DNA of 64,000 bases from Clostridia bacterium. Lineage in GTDB: Bacteria; Bacillota; Clostridia; Christensenellales; Aristaeellaceae. The stretch's first letter is position 1. Each line of letters opens with the position of its first letter. The notes beneath the pieces were generated by a model that had not been told where the DNA came from, made no database searches, and saw only the letters and a program-made list of their open reading frames with translations. The translations under genes were made by a program, and so were the position numbers. Below are positions 60,339 to 64,000 of the stretch, piece after piece. The DNA lies in the NCBI GenBank assembly GCA_017410455.1, contig JAFQQT010000017.1, positions 1 through 64,000 of the forward strand. Reading direction: 5' to 3'.

Positions 60339-61241
60339 ATGAAGCACCTGCTGAAGCTGCTGGATCTGAGCAAGGAGGAAATCATCGACCTGCTGGATCT
60401 GGCGGACAAGCTCAAGGCCGAGAACAAGGCTGGCATCCCGCACCCGATCCTCAAGGGCAAGACCCTGGGCATGATTTTCCAGAAGTCCTCGACCCGCACC
60501 CGCGTCAGCTTTGAAACGGGCATGTACCAGCTGGGCGGTCAGGCGCTGTTCCTGTCCAGCCGCGATCTGCAAATCGGCCGCGGCGAGCCCGTGCAGGACA
60601 CCGCCCGCGTGCTGAGCCGGTATCTGGACGGCATCATGATCCGCACCTTCGCCCAGCAGGAAGTCGAAGACCTGGCGAAATTCGGCTCCATCCCGATCAT
60701 CAACGGCCTGACGGATTTCTGCCATCCCTGCCAGGTGCTGGCGGACCTGCAGACCGTCCGCGAGCACAAGGGCACCCTGGACGTGAACATGTGCTACATC
60801 GGCGACGGCAACAACATGGCCAATTCGCTGATCGTGGGCTTCCTGAAGGTGGGCGCGAAGGTGTCCATCGCCTGCCCGGATGCGTATCAGCCCGATGCGC
60901 AGATCCTGGAGTTTGTCAAGGCCTACCCCGGCCAGTTCTTCATGACCGACAAGCCCCTTGAGGCTGCGAAGGACGCGGACGTCATCTTCACCGACGTGTG
61001 GACCTCCATGGGCCAGGAAGAGGAGCGCATCGCCCGCGAGAAGGCCTTCGCCGGCTATCAGGTCAACGCGGAGCTGATGGCGGTGGCCCATCCCGGCTGC
61101 ATGGTGCAGCACTGCCTGCCCGCCCACCGCGGGGAGGAGATCACCGAGGAGGTCTTCGAGGCTCATGCCGATGAGATTTTCGACGAGGCGGAGAACCGTC
61201 TGCATGCGCAGAAGGCCGTTCTGGTCGCCTGCATGAAGTAA
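60339..61241 (+). CDS. argF: Ornithine carbamoyltransferase
   Basis: A 300-residue enzyme making citrulline from ornithine and carbamoyl phosphate. The carbamoyl-phosphate motif is SSTRTRVSFE (about 50-59), the FCHPCQVLADL motif near 128, and the ornithine-binding MVQHCLPAHRG near 260. AAGGTGGAG lies about 10 nt before ATG 60339; longer frames start upstream without a site. It is followed by carA after 19 bp, so carbamoyl phosphate made next door is probably used for arginine. Confidence 0.96.
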   Translation: MKHLLKLLDLSKEEIIDLLDLADKLKAENKAGIPHPILKGKTLGMIFQKSSTRTRVSFETGMYQLGGQALFLSSRDLQIGRGEPVQDTARVLSRYLDGIMIRTFAQQEVEDLAKFGSIPIINGLTDFCHPCQVLADLQTVREHKGTLDVNMCYIGDGNNMANSLIVGFLKVGAKVSIACPDAYQPDAQILEFVKAYPGQFFMTDKPLEAAKDADVIFTDVWTSMGQEEERIAREKAFAGYQVNAELMAVAHPGCMVQHCLPAHRGEEITEEVFEAHADEIFDEAENRLHAQKAVLVACMK

Positions 61242-61260
61242 ATATCAGGAGGGAAACAGC

Positions 61261-62364
61261 ATGGAAAAGAAAGGCTACCTCTTGCTGGCGGACGGCCAGC
61301 TCTTCGAGGGTGTGCTGCGCGGCGCGGCGAAGGCTTCCACCGGCGAAGCGGTGTTCCTGACCTCTGTCGTGGGCTACATGGACACGCTGACCGACCCTGC
61401 CTATGCCGGGCAGATCGTGGTGCAGACCTTCCCTCAGATCGGCAACTACGGCGTGGTGCCGGAGGCTGACCTGGCTGTTAAGCCGAGCCTTGCGGGTTAT
61501 GTCTGCCGCGAGCTGTGCGATGCGCCCTGCAACTTCCGCTGCGAGGGCACGCTGGAAAAGTACCTGATCGACAACGGCATCCCCTGCCTGACGGGTGTGG
61601 ATACCCGCGCCATCACCCGCCGCATCCGCGAGAAGGGTGCGATGAACGCCGCCATTCTCACCGAAAAGCCCGCGGATGTGGCCGCTGCTGCCGCTGAGCT
61701 GGCTTCCCTGGTCATCCCGGCGGAAACCGAGACGGGCGTGGAGGACATCGTTCCCGCCGAGAAGCCCGGCAGGTACCATGTCGTCCTGTGGGACATGGGC
61801 GCGAAGGCCGACACCGTGGCCCAGCTGGAAAAGCGCGGCTGCGCGGTGACGATGGTGCCCGCCAACGTGACGGCGGAAGCCATCGCTGCCCTGGAACCTG
61901 ACGGCGTGGTCATCACCAATGGCGCTGGCAACCCCGAGGACTGCCAGGACGTGGCGGACGAAATCGCCCGGCTCCTGAATGATAAGCACCTGCCCGTGAT
62001 GGGCATCGGCCTGGGCCATCAGCTGATCGCCATCAGCCAGGGCGCGGCCATCCGCAAGCTGCCCTATGGTCACCGCGGCGGCAATCAGCCCATTGAGGAT
62101 CTGAAAACCGGCGTGTGCGGCATCACCAGCCAGAACCATGGCTACGAGGTGGATAAGGAAAGTCTGCCGGAAAATGTCTCCCTGCGCTATATCAACCGCA
62201 ACGACGGCTCCTGCGAGGGCATTGATTATCTGGACATGCCCGTGTTCTCCGTGCAGTTCCAGCCCGCCATGACCGGCGGTATCCATAATGGGGTCAAAAT
62301 TGGCACCCACACCCTGTTCGACCGCTTTATTGCGCTGATGGGAGGTAACAAGGAATGCCGCTGA
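61261..62364 (+). CDS. carA: Carbamoyl-phosphate synthase small subunit with dead glutaminase site
   Basis: A 367-residue CarA by length and order (N-terminal domain, then GATase fold with GHRGGNQP and SQNHGYEVD). The glutaminase triad is gone: the nucleophile elbow usually reading GICLGHQ is GIGLGHQ here (Gly250 for Cys), and the usual HPE is QPA (Gln334 for His and Ala336 for Glu). The normal GPGDP segment is also changed to GAGNP. The frame is otherwise intact and its ribosome site is normal. It probably still binds CarB but cannot hydrolyse glutamine, implying ammonia as the nitrogen donor. Overlaps carB by 10 nt. Confidence 0.92.
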   Translation: MEKKGYLLLADGQLFEGVLRGAAKASTGEAVFLTSVVGYMDTLTDPAYAGQIVVQTFPQIGNYGVVPEADLAVKPSLAGYVCRELCDAPCNFRCEGTLEKYLIDNGIPCLTGVDTRAITRRIREKGAMNAAILTEKPADVAAAAAELASLVIPAETETGVEDIVPAEKPGRYHVVLWDMGAKADTVAQLEKRGCAVTMVPANVTAEAIAALEPDGVVITNGAGNPEDCQDVADEIARLLNDKHLPVMGIGLGHQLIAISQGAAIRKLPYGHRGGNQPIEDLKTGVCGITSQNHGYEVDKESLPENVSLRYINRNDGSCEGIDYLDMPVFSVQFQPAMTGGIHNGVKIGTHTLFDRFIALMGGNKECR

Positions 62365-64000
62365 ATCCTTCGCTCAAGAAAGTTATGATCATCGGCTCCG
62401 GCCCCATCGTCATCGGTCAGGCGGCGGAGTTCGACTACGCGGGCTCCCAGGCCTGTAAGGCCCTGAAGGCCGCGGGCCTGGAGGTGGTGCTGGTCAATCC
62501 CAACCCCGCCACCATCATGACCGACCACACTTCCGCCGACCAGATCTACATCGAGCCCCTGACCCTGGAGACCCTGCGCCGCATCATCATCAAGGAAAAG
62601 CCTGACTCCCTGCTGTCCACCCTGGGCGGCCAGAGCGGCCTGACCCTTTCCATGCAGCTGGCCAAGGAGGGCTTCCTGGATCAGCACGGCGTGAAGCTTC
62701 TGGGCGCCAAGTGCGAGACCATTGAGAAGGCCGAGGATCGCCTGCTGTTCAAGCAGACCATGGAATCCATCGGCCAGCCCTGCATCCCCTCCGATGTGGT
62801 GGAGAACCTGCCTGACGCCATCAAGCTGGCCGCGAAGATCGGCTATCCCGTTATCGTGCGCCCGGCCTTCACCATGGGCGGCGAGGGCGGCGGCATCTGC
62901 CAGAACGAGGAGGAGCTGCGCGAGATCGCCGCGAACGGCCTGCGCCTTTCTCCCATCACCCAGGTGCTGATCGAGAAGTGCGTCTCCGGCTGGAAGGAGA
63001 TCGAGTTCGAGGTCATGCGCGACGCCAAGGGCAACGTCATCGCCGTCTGCTCGATGGAGAACATCGACCCCGTGGGCGTGCACACCGGCGACTCCATCGT
63101 CGTGGCCCCTGCGCTGACCCTGTCCAATGACGAGTATCAGATGCTCCGCCGCGCTGCGCTGGACATGGTGTCCGCCCTGGAGGTGGAGGGCGGCTGTAAC
63201 TGCCAGTTTGCGCTCAAGCCTGACAGCTTTGAGTACGCCGTCATCGAGGTCAACCCCCGCGTGAGCCGTTCCTCCGCCCTGGCCTCCAAGGCCACCGGCT
63301 ATCCCATCGCCAAGACCGCCGCGATGATCGCCATCGGCTACACGCTGGACGAAATTCCCAACGCCATGACCGGCAAACCCCTGGCGGGCTTTGAGCCCAC
63401 GGTGGACTACATCGTGGCCAAGGTGCCCAAGTGGCCCTTCGACAAGTTCGTTTACGGCAAGCGCACCCTGGGCACCCAGATGAAGGCGACGGGCGAGGTG
63501 ATGTCCATCGGCGTGAGCGTGGAGCAGGCGCTGATGAAGGCTGTGCGCGGCGCGGAGATCGGCTGCGACACCCTGCGCATGAAGTCCCTGCTGGAGCTGA
63601 CGGACGAGGAGCTGCTCGACCTGATCGGCCGCTGCACCGACCAGCGCATGTATGCCGTTTATGAGGCCATTGCCCGCGGCGTGAGCCTGGAAACGCTGCA
63701 TGACATCACCAGGATCGACTACTACTTCCTGAGCAAGTTCCAGAACCTGTGGAACATGGAAGCCCGCCTGATGCAGGGCAATGTCGATTGCGACCTGTAC
63801 ATGAAAGCCAAGAAGATGGGCTTCCCGGACAAGGTGATCGAGCGCCTGTCCGGCGAGAAGGTGCCCATGCACCGTGACCCCGTCTACAAGATGGTGGACA
63901 CCTGCGCGGGCGAATTCGAGGCCCAGCGCCCCTACTTCTACGCCACCTACGATGAGGAGAACGAGGCTGCGGACTTCCTCGCCAAGCGCGAGAAGAAGCC
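62355..64000 (+). CDS. carB: Carbamoyl-phosphate synthase large subunit (partial, 5' part)
   Basis: The first 548 codons are present; the gene runs off the window. The N-terminal carboxyphosphate ATP-grasp domain is intact: IGSGPIVIGQAAEFDYAGSQ, NPATIMTD, RPAFTMGGEGGG, SGWKEIEFEVMRD, and the metal-binding segment VIEVNPRVSRSSALASKATG. The oligomerization domain begins near 400. ATG 62355 follows GGAGG at 9 nt and overlaps the end of carA. The carbamate-kinase half and the allosteric domain cannot be checked here. Confidence 0.96.
   Translation, partial: MPLNPSLKKVMIIGSGPIVIGQAAEFDYAGSQACKALKAAGLEVVLVNPNPATIMTDHTSADQIYIEPLTLETLRRIIIKEKPDSLLSTLGGQSGLTLSMQLAKEGFLDQHGVKLLGAKCETIEKAEDRLLFKQTMESIGQPCIPSDVVENLPDAIKLAAKIGYPVIVRPAFTMGGEGGGICQNEEELREIAANGLRLSPITQVLIEKCVSGWKEIEFEVMRDAKGNVIAVCSMENIDPVGVHTGDSIVVAPALTLSNDEYQMLRRAALDMVSALEVEGGCNCQFALKPDSFEYAVIEVNPRVSRSSALASKATGYPIAKTAAMIAIGYTLDEIPNAMTGKPLAGFEPTVDYIVAKVPKWPFDKFVYGKRTLGTQMKATGEVMSIGVSVEQALMKAVRGAEIGCDTLRMKSLLELTDEELLDLIGRCTDQRMYAVYEAIARGVSLETLHDITRIDYYFLSKFQNLWNMEARLMQGNVDCDLYMKAKKMGFPDKVIERLSGEKVPMHRDPVYKMVDTCAGEFEAQRPYFYATYDEENEAADFLAKREKK

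Overview
The window looks like a chromosomal segment of a GC-rich Firmicute of class Clostridia, probably a gut or rumen anaerobe. The evidence is two T-box leaders, Asp23/AmaP, BofA, CggR, a PduL-AckA acetate branch, a two-subunit iron-sulfur-type fumarase, strong GGAGG ribosome sites, TTG/GTG starts, and many sigma-A promoters of the form TTGNNN-17-TATAAT. No insertion sequence, integrase, phage gene or CRISPR array is visible. Species cannot be named from the sequence.

Layout. 1-174: end of one tRNA and a complete tRNA-Leu(CAG) with terminator. 316-3450: two WYL regulators and an RlaP-like nucleotidyltransferase. 3493-7546: T-box leader, hisS, a class III Fic protein and aspS. 7552-10360: a structured repeat, an acetyltransferase and the Asp23/AmaP envelope-stress pair. 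10427-19750: housekeeping run (nusB, TsaD paralogue, folD, xseAB, ispA, YuiD, DUF6106-like, cysteine desulfurase, thiI). 19895-23647: bofA (minus), then cggR-pgk-tpiA. 23749-29575: methyltransferase, two poorly known proteins, pduL, a secreted leucine-rich-repeat protein and ackA. 29713-33702: yceD-rpmF and T-box-controlled valS. 33792-34637: a repeat-containing XRE regulator.

34868-46391 is a plant-polysaccharide island: GH115 alpha-glucuronidase, a truncated YesM-type sensor kinase, a PL26/YetA-type rhamnogalacturonan exolyase, GH105, a CE7 esterase and GH35. None of the enzymes has a signal peptide, so they probably work in the cytoplasm on imported oligosaccharides. No transporter or response regulator is present in the window.

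46595-51772: folC, an acetyltransferase, rsmH, rsmI and the two fumarase subunits. 51843-56515 (minus strand) is an NAD-salvage operon under an NrtR-type regulator: nrtR, a NADAR/YbiA protein, nicotinamidase, a methyltransferase, nadE and pncB, with a candidate operator over the start of transcription. 56743-60128: an XRE regulator, an SDR, a tyrosine phosphatase and a four-LysM protein. 60339-64000: argF-carA-carB, cut by the window end.

The most notable observations are: (1) CarA has lost all three glutaminase catalytic residues, which points to an ammonia-dependent carbamoyl-phosphate synthetase next to argF; (2) two intergenic elements of about 110 nt, 23 kb apart, share conserved blocks and two hairpins with compensatory changes; (3) NADAR and methyltransferase genes lie inside an NrtR-controlled NAD operon; (4) the leader of hisS-fic-aspS has adjacent His and Asp codons in its specifier region; (5) an XRE regulator carries a strict 26-residue repeat; (6) hairpin-rich intergenic cassettes are numerous.
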